A stretch of 64,000 nt of DNA from Micromonospora lupini (lineage in GTDB: Bacteria > Actinomycetota > Actinomycetes > Mycobacteriales > Micromonosporaceae). Each line of letters opens with the position of its first letter. Within the stretch, counting starts at the first letter, position 1. The position numbers were made by a program, and so were the translations under genes. Of this stretch, positions 26,481 through 36,600 are shown in pieces. Under the pieces are notes generated by a model, which was not told where the DNA came from, did not search any database, and worked only from the letters and a program-made list of their open reading frames with translations. The DNA is taken from NCBI RefSeq assembly GCF_026342015.1, contig NZ_JAPENL010000001.1:2666001-2730000 (forward strand), written 5' to 3'.

Positions 26481-27080
26481 TCAGAACGCCTGCTCGATCG
26501 CGGCCCGCAGTGACTGCTTGTACGAGTTGCTGGTCTCGGTGGCGCCGGAGACGGTGTTGAGGTTGGCGCTCTGCTTCTGCACCACCTCACCGCCCGAGCC
26601 GTTGTACATGGTCCGGACGTCGCCGCTGTGGATGTCGGACTCTCCACCGCTGGGCAGCTGCAACGTCACCGCGTCGACGATCTTGTTGCCGGAGACCACG
26701 ATCTGCACCTGCACGTACCCGTACTCGTTCTTCTGTTCCGATCCGGTCACCCGGCGGGTGGTGGGCTGCTGCGGTGCTTTGGTGGTCTTCGGCGCGGTCG
26801 GGGCCTTCGCGGTGGTCTTCGTGCCCGACGGCCGCGTGGTGCTTTTGGTCGGCTTGGGCGACGACGACGGCGGGCCGGCGGTCACCGACGGTCTCGGCGC
26901 GGCGCCCGACGGGCCGGCGGCCGGGTCGGCGCTCGGGTCGACGTCCTGCGGGGTCGGATTGACCGGCTGCGCGGTCGGCAGGTTCTGGGCGACCTGGGTG
27001 GTGCCCGGCGAGCCCTTGAGCACCACCAGGGCGGCGGTGCTGGCGGCCAGACCGGTGATCGCGAACAACGCGCGACGCAT
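26481..27080 (-). CDS. Exported FMN-binding domain protein
   Basis: 199 aa. N-terminal signal/anchor ~1-22, then ~90 residues of low-complexity Pro/Thr/Ser/Lys linker. Residues ~110-199 form the FMN-binding domain: YGYVQVQIVVSGNKIVDAV, and the flavinylation motif in VSGATETSNSYKQSL (the Thr after SGA is the expected attachment site). FMN_bind domains are covalently flavinylated by ApbE outside the membrane. It lies 11 bp after the reductase gene, so electrons from the membrane reductase likely pass to this protein. Confidence 0.9.
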   Translation of the reverse strand: MRRALFAITGLAASTAALVVLKGSPGTTQVAQNLPTAQPVNPTPQDVDPSADPAAGPSGAAPRPSVTAGPPSSSPKPTKSTTRPSGTKTTAKAPTAPKTTKAPQQPTTRRVTGSEQKNEYGYVQVQIVVSGNKIVDAVTLQLPSGGESDIHSGDVRTMYNGSGGEVVQKQSANLNTVSGATETSNSYKQSLRAAIEQAF

Positions 27081-27091
27081 GCGATGCCTTC

Positions 27092-28510
27092 CTACAGCTC
27101 GAAGGTGGCCAGGTGGATCTGCCTGCGGGGGACGCCGGCGCGGCGCAGCGCGCGCACCGACTGCTCCACCAGCCCGGGGGGCCCGCAGAGGTAGACGTCG
27201 CGCCGGGCCACGTCGGGCACCAGTTGGCGCAGCCCGTCCGGGCTCATGAGCTGCCGGGGGCCGGGGTCGTCGCGGGAGCCGATGACGTACCAGATCGACG
27301 TGTCGCGTTCCTGGGCCAGCCAGTCCAGTTCCCGGCTGAGCAGCACGTCGGCGGGCGTACGGGCCCGGTAGATCAGGGCGGCGCCCGGCGGCAGCTCCTC
27401 CAGCATGGCCCGGATGGGCGTGATGCCGCTGCCGCCGGCGATCAGCAACGCCCGCTCGCGCACCCGGTGCGCCGCGGTGAAGGTGCCCGACGGGCCGTGG
27501 GCCCAGACCCGGGTTCCCGGGTCGAGGTCGCGCAGGTCGGCGGTGTGCCGGCCGACGACCTTGACGGTGAGCCGCAGCCAGCGGCCGTTGGCGGCTGCGG
27601 AGACGGAGAACGGGTGCGACTGCCACCAACTGCCGGGGGTGAGGAAGCGCCAGCGGAAGTACTGGCCGCCGAGCATCTCCAGGCGGTCCAGCCGCTCCCC
27701 GGTGAGGTAGATGGAGATGGTGTCCGGACTCTCGGCGACCACGTCGGCGACCCGCAGCCGGTAGCGCATGTTGAACGCCAGCGGCGCGATCACCCGGCCC
27801 CAGAGCAGGGCGGCGACCACGAGCAGGTACAGGGCGATCCAGCCGGTCCGCACCGGGCCCGGCCGGTAGAGCTGCCCGCCGTGGCTGAACTGGTGCCCGT
27901 AGCCGAGCAGCAGCACCAGGTAGCTCGACCGGTGCAGCAGGTGCCACACCTCGTAGGGCAGCGCCCGACGGATCGCCCGTACGCTGCTGAAGCCGACCAC
28001 GAGCATGATGCCTGCGGCGACGAAGGCCGAGAGCATGTCCTCGTACTCGCCGAGCAGCGTGCCCACCTCGGCGAGGATCGAGTGGTTCCGCAGGTCGGCG
28101 TACCCGACGAGGATCAGCGACAGGTGCGACAGCACGGCGACCAGCAGCGTCGCGCCGATGTCGCGGTGCCAGCGGGCGAGCTGCTCGCCGCCGATCCACC
28201 GCTCCAGCACCGGCAGCCGGCTCATCATGAGCACCTGCACGAGCAGCAGGTAGCCGGCGATCAGGCCGGTGATCCGGCCGGCCGCGGTGACGGTGGCCGC
28301 GGTGGTCCGCAGCGAACCGGCGGGGGTGCCCAGCCACCAGGGCAGCACGCTGGCGAGCAGCCCGACCAGGAGCAGCGCGGCCAGCAGCCGTCGGCCGCCG
28401 GGTCCGCGCCGGGCCGGGATCTGCGGGAGTACGGGTGCAGCCGACCGGCCGCCGTGCCGGGACGAGGTCCCGGTGCGGCGGCCGGCGGCGTGGGTGTGCG
28501 AATGCGTCAC
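27092..28510 (-). CDS. Ferric-reductase-like transmembrane flavocytochrome
   Basis: 472 aa. Residues ~40-235 carry about six TM helices with paired His (RWHRDIGATLLV, LSHLSLIL, EVWHLLHRSSYLV, GYGHQFSHG) expected to hold two hemes. Residues ~240-340 are an FAD-binding barrel with HPFSVSAAAN. Residues ~345-472 are an NAD(P)H-binding fold with LLIAGGSGITPIRAML and YLCGPPGLVEQ. It should move electrons from cytoplasmic NAD(P)H across the membrane. Its ATG overlaps the DUF1501 stop (ATGA), so the two are translated in a coupled fashion. Confidence 0.9.
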   Translation of the reverse strand: MTHSHTHAAGRRTGTSSRHGGRSAAPVLPQIPARRGPGGRRLLAALLLVGLLASVLPWWLGTPAGSLRTTAATVTAAGRITGLIAGYLLLVQVLMMSRLPVLERWIGGEQLARWHRDIGATLLVAVLSHLSLILVGYADLRNHSILAEVGTLLGEYEDMLSAFVAAGIMLVVGFSSVRAIRRALPYEVWHLLHRSSYLVLLLGYGHQFSHGGQLYRPGPVRTGWIALYLLVVAALLWGRVIAPLAFNMRYRLRVADVVAESPDTISIYLTGERLDRLEMLGGQYFRWRFLTPGSWWQSHPFSVSAAANGRWLRLTVKVVGRHTADLRDLDPGTRVWAHGPSGTFTAAHRVRERALLIAGGSGITPIRAMLEELPPGAALIYRARTPADVLLSRELDWLAQERDTSIWYVIGSRDDPGPRQLMSPDGLRQLVPDVARRDVYLCGPPGLVEQSVRALRRAGVPRRQIHLATFEL

Positions 28511-29898
28511 GCGTACAGCTTCATCGGCTTGTAGGCCCGGTCGCTGCCGGGGAAGAGCATCTTCTCCACCTGCGCGTTGGTCAGGCCGAACCGGCCCTGC
28601 GCCACCGAGCCGTACACGTTGAACATGTTGTTGTACTCCGGCACGTCGCCGGAGTCCAGCTTGTCCAGGCCGTTCCAGGTGCCCAGCAGAGAGCTGGCCA
28701 GCTTCTTGCCGGAGAGCACGGTGACCACGCCGCCGTGCCCGTGGTCGGTGCCGCCCTTGTTGGAGCTGACCCGCCTGCCGAACTCGCTGGACACCATGAT
28801 CGTCACGTCGGCGGCCTGCGGACCGAGGTCGGTGAAGAAGGCGGCCATCGCGCTGGCCAGCTCGCCCAGTCGGCGGTGCAGCTGACCGCCCTCCTGGGTG
28901 CCCTGGTTCTCGTGGGTGTCGTAGCCGCCCATGCCGACTGTGGCGACCCGGACGTTGGCGCCGCCCTTGATGAGCTGGGCGAGCTGCTGGAAGGCGTTGC
29001 CGATGCCCTCGTACTTGACACCCGCGGCGGGCTGGTACGGCTTGGCGGCGAGCTTCTGCGCGGTGGCAAGCGCACCCATGCCGTCCTGCACGGCCTCCTC
29101 GACCGGGTGGTTGATCCCGGTGAAGAGCCCCTTGATCGCCTTCTCGGTGGCGGCCCGGAACTTGTCGTCGCCGTTGAGCCGCAGCGAGCCGACGCTGTTC
29201 AGCGACAGCGCGCCGTTGTTGCCGACAAGCGAGCGGGGCAGGGTGCTGCCGATGCCGACGCCACGGAAGGCGGTGCCCGTGCCGAGGTTGTCGACCAGGT
29301 TGTCCAGCCAGCCCCGGCCGCCGGTCTCGTGCGGCAGACCGCCCAGGTTGCAGGCGTCCGCGGCCTGGAAGTGGCTTCGGGACAGGCGCTCGTCGGAGAC
29401 GGCGGGGATGAAGCCGAGCTGGCCGGCCTTGAGGTACTGCTCCAGCGGCTTGAACGCGCTGGTCAGCTTGAAGCCGCGGGCCAGGGCCAGCGAGTCGTTG
29501 CCGAGCAGCAGCTCGGGCCGGCCCTTGGTGAGTGCCGGGTCGCTGTCAGGTGCGACAAGGCTCAGCCCGTCCAGCCCGCCGTAGAGGAAGACGTGGATCA
29601 GGGTGCCGGTCTTGGTCGCCGCGAACGACGCCGAGGTGGTGACGAACTGGGCGGTGGCCAGCGCGGTGGCGGTGGCCGCGGCACCGGCGACGAAGGTCCG
29701 CCGGGTGACGCCGCGACCGTCCTGCTGGGCCTCCTCCAGATCCTCCAGGGTCCGGTAGCGGTCGGCCTCGGCGGCCTGCTCGGCGGCGACGATGTCGGCC
29801 TCCGCGCGCAGCAGGGCCTCGGTCGGGTTGTCGGCCAGCCGCGACAGGTCGGGGCATTCGGGGTGCAGGGGGAAAGAGTTGTACACAGTCTTCTCCAT
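28507..29898 (-). CDS. DUF1501 protein with Tat-like signal
   Basis: 463 aa. After ~60 residues of acidic N-terminus comes a Tat-type signal (TRRTFVAGAAATATALATA). The remaining ~370 residues are DUF1501: IHVFLYGGLDGLSLVAP, VGMGGYDTHENQG, and MVSSEFGRRVSSNKGGTDHGHGG. The last motif recalls the metal site of alkaline phosphatase/sulfatase-like hydrolases. DUF1501 is nearly always paired with DUF1800, as here, and its function is unknown. It sits eight bases after the DUF1800 gene and overlaps the reductase by 4 nt. Confidence 0.9.
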   Translation of the reverse strand: MEKTVYNSFPLHPECPDLSRLADNPTEALLRAEADIVAAEQAAEADRYRTLEDLEEAQQDGRGVTRRTFVAGAAATATALATAQFVTTSASFAATKTGTLIHVFLYGGLDGLSLVAPDSDPALTKGRPELLLGNDSLALARGFKLTSAFKPLEQYLKAGQLGFIPAVSDERLSRSHFQAADACNLGGLPHETGGRGWLDNLVDNLGTGTAFRGVGIGSTLPRSLVGNNGALSLNSVGSLRLNGDDKFRAATEKAIKGLFTGINHPVEEAVQDGMGALATAQKLAAKPYQPAAGVKYEGIGNAFQQLAQLIKGGANVRVATVGMGGYDTHENQGTQEGGQLHRRLGELASAMAAFFTDLGPQAADVTIMVSSEFGRRVSSNKGGTDHGHGGVVTVLSGKKLASSLLGTWNGLDKLDSGDVPEYNNMFNVYGSVAQGRFGLTNAQVEKMLFPGSDRAYKPMKLYA

Positions 29899-29906
29899 CG
29901 GGTGCC

Positions 29907-32030
29907 TCACCGGAGGTGGTGCTGGGGGGACGCGAGGATCGCCCGCGCGACGGCGGTGATGGCCCCGTTGAACGTGGCATCGACCTTGGTGGTCGCCGAG
30001 ACGCCGGCGACGCCGAGGATCAGGTTCTTCTCCCGGGCGGTGAGCTTCTGGTGGATCAGCCGCTGGGCGAGCGCGTCCACGTACGCCCCGGCGGTGGCCG
30101 GCGGCTTGGCGACAAGCTTCTCCGGCGCCGTGTACGTGAAGGAGGTGCGGTAGCCGGCCACGATCTCGCCAGCCTCGTTCCAGCCGTTGACCATGGTGCC
30201 GGCCGAGGTCCACGCGACGTAGACGTCGGGGTAGCCGTCCGGGGTGGGCTGACCCATCGGGTACTGGCCCAGCTCGCGCAGCTTGTCGTGGATCTGCCGC
30301 AGGCCCTTCGCGAACGGGGTGCGCTTGTTGTCGCCGTTGTCGTTCTTCGCCGACGCCTCCGGCGAGACGCCCAGGATGCGGTACGTGGCGACCAGGTACT
30401 CCATCGGCCGGCGCACCTTCTGGCCCACCGCCGCCCAGAACTCCGACGAGCTGAACAGCGCCATCAGCACCGGCTTGATCATGCCGTTGTTGCTGGTGTA
30501 CGCCTTGGCCAGCCGGTCCACGAGGGACTTCGGCGGGGTGTCCGAGACGAAGCGGGTCGCGAGGCTCTGCGCCACGTACTTCGCGGTCGAGGGGTGCAGC
30601 GCGATGTAGGTGATGTACTTGTCGATCGCCGCGTCCACGGCGGCGACCTCCTTGGCCGTCGGGTTGTTGACGTCCTTGATGCTGAACGTGTTGGCGTGGG
30701 TGAAGCCGAGGATCTTCACCTTGCCCATGTAGTGCTGGTTGACGCGCAGGACGTACTGGCCCTTGTCGTCGACGCCGCGGCCGGTCTGGAGCATGGCGGC
30801 CTGCCGGACGTCGCCCTCCTTGTAGCCGCCGTCGACGCCCACCGAGTACAGCTCCAGGTTCTCCCGGGCGAGGTTCTCGTTGATGGCGTCCTTGCGGGAG
30901 TCCTTCTGGTTCAGGTAGATCAGCAGCGCGGGGTGCTTGTTCGCCGCGACAAGCATCTCGGGGTAACTGCCCAGCGCGTGCTTGCGGACCACGTCCTTGT
31001 CGAACGAGGTGCGGTACACCTCGCCGCCGTCGAAGTCGGCGGCGACGTGCAGGAAGTCGTTCCAGAAGTCGACCATGACCTCGAACAGCTGGCGCTTCGA
31101 CCAGATCTGCCGGGCCAGGGTGGCGTCGACCACCTCACGCTCCGGCTGGGCCCCCTGCTCGTTGAGCTTGTCCCGCTGGTCGCGCAACTGCTGCACGGAG
31201 AGCGTCTGGGTGGGCAGCTCGGCGAGCTTCAGCTCGGCCTTGCTCGGCTCGATCTTGTCCGGGTCGAGCTGCCCGCGGATCCAGGCGTCGATGCCCTGCT
31301 TCTTGATGTCGGCGACCACGGCTGGCGTCGCGCCGAGAGTGGCCCGCCGGGCCAGGTGCAGGATCGGGTCCTTGGCGAGCACCGTCTTGACTGTCACCGT
31401 GGTCGCCGCGGCGGCCGCGGCCGGGCCGGAGAAGGTCCGGCCACCGCTGGGCGCGTTCTTCTTCAGCGCCTCGCCGGCCCGGGAGCCCATGTAGCTCTCG
31501 TTCTGCTCGGTGTAGGTGCGCACCGTGCTCGGCTGCTGGCCGCTGGGGCGCGCCAGGGTGCCGTCGGTGACGGCGCTGCCCGTCGCGTCGCCCGCTGCCG
31601 CCTCGTCACCGAAGAGGCTGCGGAACTGCGGGGTCATGGCGAGCGCCGCGCCACCGGCCACGACTGCGGCGGTGCCACCGAGCGCGACGATGGCCTTGCG
31701 CCGGCCGACCTTGCGGCCCGGCTCGTCGTCATCGTCCAGGGTGGGCAGTCCGGCGCCGGCCGGACGCGCCGGTGCCGGGCGGCCCAGACCCTCCGGGCCG
31801 ACCCACTGCGGCCCACGGGGGGCGGGGGCGGGCTGTCCGGCGTGCGCGTACCCGTCGCCGTACTGCTCGCGCGGGTCGCCCTGGGCCGGGTAGCCGCCCT
31901 GGTAGGGGTGGGGCGAGTCGTATCCGTACGACGCGGTGGGGTCGCCGTAGCTGTCCGAGGTGTGGTGCTGGCGTCCGTCCCAGCCGCGGTCGTCCCGCGG
32001 TCGACGTGGTGGCACATTCTGGTCGGCCAT
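29907..32030 (-). CDS. DUF1800 protein with Tyr/Pro/Gly-rich N-terminal extension
   Basis: 707 aa. Residues ~1-105 are hydrophilic and rich in Gly, Tyr, Pro and Gln. A single Tat-like signal or anchor (GRRKAIVALGGTAAVV) follows at ~108-135. DUF1800 spans ~220-700: HLARRATLGATP, MVDFWNDFLHVAADFDG, KHPALLIYLNQ, NLARENLELYSVGVDGGY and PMEYLVATYRILG. Function unknown. The cytoplasmic N-terminal tail would precede the translocated domain if the anchor is uncleaved. First gene of the five-gene operon. Confidence 0.9.
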   Translation of the reverse strand: MADQNVPPRRPRDDRGWDGRQHHTSDSYGDPTASYGYDSPHPYQGGYPAQGDPREQYGDGYAHAGQPAPAPRGPQWVGPEGLGRPAPARPAGAGLPTLDDDDEPGRKVGRRKAIVALGGTAAVVAGGAALAMTPQFRSLFGDEAAAGDATGSAVTDGTLARPSGQQPSTVRTYTEQNESYMGSRAGEALKKNAPSGGRTFSGPAAAAAATTVTVKTVLAKDPILHLARRATLGATPAVVADIKKQGIDAWIRGQLDPDKIEPSKAELKLAELPTQTLSVQQLRDQRDKLNEQGAQPEREVVDATLARQIWSKRQLFEVMVDFWNDFLHVAADFDGGEVYRTSFDKDVVRKHALGSYPEMLVAANKHPALLIYLNQKDSRKDAINENLARENLELYSVGVDGGYKEGDVRQAAMLQTGRGVDDKGQYVLRVNQHYMGKVKILGFTHANTFSIKDVNNPTAKEVAAVDAAIDKYITYIALHPSTAKYVAQSLATRFVSDTPPKSLVDRLAKAYTSNNGMIKPVLMALFSSSEFWAAVGQKVRRPMEYLVATYRILGVSPEASAKNDNGDNKRTPFAKGLRQIHDKLRELGQYPMGQPTPDGYPDVYVAWTSAGTMVNGWNEAGEIVAGYRTSFTYTAPEKLVAKPPATAGAYVDALAQRLIHQKLTAREKNLILGVAGVSATTKVDATFNGAITAVARAILASPQHHLR

Positions 32031-32167
32031 GTACCAATCCCGATTTCTGATGAGCGCCGGAAGCTGCGACCGAGCGGGTGCGGCAGGTGCGGCGACTGTT
32101 GCCTGAGGGGGTTGCTACGGCAAGGTAACCAAGCGCTCAGGTGCCTTCAAGGTGGGCCGAACGCGCC

Positions 32168-32195
32168 GGTGAGGGCACTTAAGACAGCCCTCACC
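32168..32195. promoter_or_regulatory. 9-bp perfect dyad in the 430-bp control region of the DUF1800 operon
   Basis: GGTGAGGGC (32168-32176) pairs with GCCCTCACC (32187-32195) across ACTTAAGACA. It lies ~140 bp upstream of the DUF1800 start in the shared 32031-32460 region, which drives the minus-strand operon and the plus-strand DUF3040 gene. The loop contains CTTAAG and the region is otherwise gene-free. It could be an operator or a terminator-like hairpin. Confidence 0.4.
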
Positions 32196-32460
32196 ACCGC
32201 GTTCGTGGCAGGCCGGCCACCCGGGCGGCGCTCCGACCTTCCCAGCAGGGCGGACGCGCGGCAGCCGGGTACGGATCGGACCACGCCGCCGTACGCGACA
32301 CGTTCCGCGTCGTTCACCACCACAGGCAAACTTAAGGTTTGGCTAAGCCGGACGTGAAGTCTCCTCACGCTGGGAAAAGTAGGAGGAGCGGGCGAGCGTG
32401 AGCCGCCGCCGCAGCGGGTATGCCGCCGAACCGCTGAACGCGTGAGGGGAAGGCAGCGCC

Positions 32461-32718
32461 ATGCTCAGCAAAGAGGATCAGCGCAGGTTCGACCAGATCA
32501 CCCGTCAGCTCCGGGAAAGTGACCCGGCCTTCTTCGCCCGGCTGGACCACCGGGCGCGAGCCCGCAGGGGCCGCTACCTGATGTTGTTGACCATCGTGCT
32601 GTGGGCGTCGCTCCCGGCGATGGCCGTGTTCGCCGGCCGGCTGGCCGGGGCGATCTGCGCGGTGGTGCTGGTGGCCAACGCGGCGATCATGTGGCGGTTC
32701 CGCCGTCGCTGGACGTGA
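32461..32718 (+). CDS. DUF3040 small membrane protein
   Basis: 85 aa. MLSKEDQRRFDQITRQLRES is the typical DUF3040 beginning; a hydrophobic region (~40-78) holds two TM helices, ending with a basic tail. Function unknown, widespread in actinobacteria. The stop is 4 bp from the stop of the convergent SWIM gene, with CCGGGC-CGAAA-GCCCGG at the junction as a likely terminator. Confidence 0.85.
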   Translation: MLSKEDQRRFDQITRQLRESDPAFFARLDHRARARRGRYLMLLTIVLWASLPAMAVFAGRLAGAICAVVLVANAAIMWRFRRRWT

Positions 32719-32722
32719 CAGC

Positions 32723-33622
32723 TCACCCCGGGCCGAAAGCCCGGTACGCGCGACGCAGCCGTTCCAGCAGGCCCGGCCCACCGATGGCCGGCGCCGGCGG
32801 GCCGAGTTGGCGCAGCAGGAGATCCGGGCCGGTCGCCAGTCGCGGCGGCCGGTCGGGCAGCGGCACCGGCGCCGCCCAGAAGCGGTCCACCGCCTCCGCG
32901 AGAGGGGTGGCCGCCAGCCCGGCGAGCGCCCGGGCCGCACCGACCGGCGGCAGTACGTCCACAGTGTCCACAACCGACGGCAGCGCGTCCGGTACGGATG
33001 GTTCGGGAGGCGACGCCGTGCCGGTGGCCTCGGCCCGGCGGGCGCGCAGCCGGTCGAGCAGGTCCGCGCGCGAGCGGCCACGCCAGTGCAGCAGCTCGAA
33101 CGGGTCCGCGTCGAACGCCTCGGCGAGCAGATAGAACGTGGCCGCGAGGTGCTTGCACGGCACCGCGAAGTCGGGGCAGTTGCAGCGCTGGGTCAGCTCG
33201 CCCACGGCGGCCGGGAACAGCGGGGCGCCCGCCGCCACGAACAGCTCCTCCAACTCGTCGGGCAGGTCCCCGGCGAGCAGGCGGGCGCTGAAGAACGCCT
33301 GCCCGGCCAACTCGTCCTCGATCCGGGTCCAGAGCGCGGCCGGGAACGCCGCCAGCGCGATGGAGACCTCGTACGGCCGGGGCCGGGAGCCCTGCACCTG
33401 GGCGGTGACCCGGCCCGGCGCGATGTCGAGCCGGAGTACCTGACCCGCCCGCGCGTACGACCGGCCCCGGGTCAGCCGGGTGCCGAGCGCGAACGACTCC
33501 AGCACCTCCAGGAAGCGCCGGGACCACCAGGACCGCCCGATCGCGCCCCGGGCGCTGCGTGCCCGCAGCCCACCGTCGACCTTGCGGGGACGGCCGTAGT
33601 CGGCGAAACGGTCGGTGCTCAT
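32723..33622 (-). CDS. SWIM zinc-finger protein, helicase partner
   Basis: 299 aa. A SWIM motif near residue ~145 is seen as C-x-C ... C-x-H (QRCNCPDFAVPCKHLAAT). N-terminal stretch GRSWWSRRFLEVLESFALG is typical of this family. SWIM proteins bind DNA or protein and are encoded with Snf2-type helicases in actinobacteria. The start overlaps the helicase stop by one base (TGATG), so translation is coupled. Confidence 0.9.
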   Translation of the reverse strand: MSTDRFADYGRPRKVDGGLRARSARGAIGRSWWSRRFLEVLESFALGTRLTRGRSYARAGQVLRLDIAPGRVTAQVQGSRPRPYEVSIALAAFPAALWTRIEDELAGQAFFSARLLAGDLPDELEELFVAAGAPLFPAAVGELTQRCNCPDFAVPCKHLAATFYLLAEAFDADPFELLHWRGRSRADLLDRLRARRAEATGTASPPEPSVPDALPSVVDTVDVLPPVGAARALAGLAATPLAEAVDRFWAAPVPLPDRPPRLATGPDLLLRQLGPPAPAIGGPGLLERLRRAYRAFGPG

Positions 33623-36600
33623 CACTCCACCACAGCCCCGGCCTCCAGGGCGAACAGGTCCCGCAACTGACCCGTGGACAGCTCGGTGATCCACTGTTCG
33701 CCCGTGCCCACCACCCGCTCGGCGAGGGCGCGCTTGTCGGCGATCATCGCCGCGACCTTCTCCTCCACGGTGCCGGCGCAGACGAACTTGCGGACCTGCA
33801 CCCGCCGGCGCTGCCCGATCCGGAACGCCCGGTCGGTGGCCTGGTCCTCGACCGCCGGGTTCCACCACCGGTCCACGTGCACCACGTGGTTGGCGGCGGT
33901 CAGGGTGAGCCCGGTGCCACCCGCCTTGAGCGACAGGACGAACAGCGGCGGCCCGTCGGCCGACTGGAAGCGCTCGACCAGGGCGTCCCGCTCGGCCTTG
34001 CCGAGCCCACCGTGCAGGAACAGCACCTCCCGGCCGAACCGCGCCGACAGGTGACCGCGCAGCATCGCGCCGAACTCCGCGTACTGGGTGAACAGCAGCG
34101 CCCGCTCCCCCGCCGCCAGCACCTCCTCCAGGATCTCGGTGAGGCGGGCCAGCTTCCCGGAGCGGCCCTCCAACGCCGAGCCGTCGCGCAGCAACTGGGC
34201 CGGGTGGTTGCAGACCTGCTTGAGCCGGGTCATGGTGGCCAGCACCAGACCGCGTCGCTCGATGCCGTCGCTTGTCTCGATCCGGGCCAGCATGTCGTCG
34301 ACCACCACCCGGTACAGGGCGGCCTGCTCCGCGGTGAGGTTGCAGAGCACCTCCATCTCCAGCTTCTCCGGCAGGTCGGAGATGATCGACGAGTCGGTCT
34401 TGAGCCTGCGTAGCACGAACGGGCCGGTGATCCGGCGCAGCCGCTCGGCGGCCTCGGCGTCGCCGTGGCGCTCGATCGGCTCGGCGAACCGCTTGCGGAA
34501 CGTCGCCGCCGGCCCGAGCAGCCCCGGGTTGGCGAACTGCATGATCGACCACAGGTCCGCGAGCCGGTTCTCCACAGGCGTACCGGTCACCGCCACCCGC
34601 TGCCGGGCCGGCAGCGCGCGGACCGCCTCGGCCTGCCGGGTGGAGGCGTTCTTGATCGCCTGCGCCTCGTCCACCACCACCCGGTGCCAGTCGATGCCGG
34701 CCAGGTCGACGGCGTCGCGGGCGGCCACCGAGTAGGTGGTGAGGACCAGGTCCGCGCCGTGCGCGGCAGTCGTGAACTCCGCCCCCCGCGCCCGCTCCGC
34801 CCCGTGGTGTACGTGCACCCGCAGTCCCGGAGTGAACCGGGCCGCCTCCCGCTGCCAGTTGCCGACAAGCGACATCGGACAGACCAGCAGGGTCGGCCCG
34901 GCCTCCGGCGGGTCCCCGGCGAGCAGCGCCAGCAACTGCACGGTCTTGCCCAACCCCATGTCGTCGGCGAGCACCCCGCCCAGGCCGAGTGACCGCAGGA
35001 ACGTCAGCCAGGCCAGTCCCCTCCGCTGGTACGGCCGCAGCGTCCCCTGGAAACCCGGCGGCGGGTCGAGTGGGGTGAGCCGGCTCTCGACCGCACCGGC
35101 GAGCAGGTCGCCCAACGCCCCGTCGGCGGTCACCTCCAGCACCGGCAACGCCTCGGCGTCGTCGCCGTCGGCGAGCCCGAGGCGCAACAGGTCGGCGACG
35201 CTCAACTCGCCGGCCGAGCGGAGCAGACGCAGACCGGCAGCGAGCCGACCCGGGTCCAGCTCCACCCACCTGCCGCGCAGCCGTACCAGCGGGGTCTTCA
35301 GCTCGGCCAGCGCCGCCAACTCGTCGGCGGACAGCGGCTGGTCGCCGAGCGCGACCTCCCAGCGGTAGTCGACAAGCGCGTCCAACCCGACGCCGGCCTC
35401 GGTGCTCGCCACCGTGCCGGGCGCGGTCCGGCTGCGAGCGCGCAGTCGCGCGCCGAGCCGCGTCGTCGGCCGCCGCCACCAGGAGGGCAGCAGCACCCCG
35501 AAGCCGGCGGCGTGCAGCACCGGGGCGCCCTCGCTGAGGAACCGGTGCGCGCCCTCGACGTCCAGCTCCATCGCCTCGGGCGCGGCGGTGCGCAGCGCGG
35601 CGTCCAGGTCGGGCCAGAGGCGGCTGGCCCGGCCCAGCTCCGCGAGCAGGGTCTCCTGCGGGCTGGCCGTGCGGTCGGCGAGACCGTCGAGCGTTCGCGC
35701 CCGCCAGACCTCCCCGGCGTCGATGTGCAGGCCCGGCTCGTCGGCCGCCAGCAACCCGAACTCCAGCCGCCATCGCGCGCCGACGGCAGGCGCCTCCTCG
35801 ACGAGGCCGACCTCCGCCAACCCGGCCGCGTCGCCCGGTAGCGGGCGGGTGACCAGGATCGGCTCGGTGATCTCGTCGGGGGCCGGCTCCACCAGGCGGA
35901 AGCTGGCCCGGACAGCGCCGCCGGCCGCGTCCCGCTGCCAGTCGTCCAGCTCGGCGCGGAGGATGTCCAGTGCCGCCTGGTCGACAGTGAAGTCGCGGCG
36001 AGGGCCGGCGAGCGCGGCCAGCCAGGCGGGCGCGGGCCCACCCGGGCGCACCCCGCGGGCCAGCGTCGTGGTCGCGAGGGCCGCCCGGCCGGCGGCGTCG
36101 GTGAGCGCGTCGAGCGCGTCCGCGACCAGCGCGGCAGCCGTCACCTCGGACCCGTCGGACCCCGCGCTGCTCGGCCCGGTCGGAGTCGTGGCGGCACCCC
36201 GGACGGCGGGGACAACACCGGCTGCGGGCACAGCAGCGCTGGCGGTGGGTGCGGTGGTGGGCATTGCGGCGGCGCGGGCGGCGGGCGGTAGGGCCAGTGC
36301 CAACGATCGCGCCCAGCCGGCGTCGGTGCCGGTCAGCAGTGGACGCCAGACCGCCCGCGCAGTCACCTGGGCTGCCCGGTCCGCCGCCGCCGGTCCGGTG
36401 GGGTGGATCGGCGTGCTGACGCCGGGGAGGACGCGGCCCCGGGCCACCAGGTCGGCGGCGAAGTCGGCAAGCTCGGCGAGATGCCGCAACGTCGCCCCGG
36501 GCACCGCCGGGAGGTCGTCCAGGGCGCGCAGGAGAGGTAGGGCGTCGTCTGGGGCGTACACCAGGGTGGGCACCCGCCACGCGGCGAGCGTGAGCCGGCC

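Noticed and set aside
29916..32357. An 813-codon plus-strand frame opposite DUF1800
   Set aside because: Same GC-frame shadow effect; DUF1800 motifs and operon spacing are on the minus strand.
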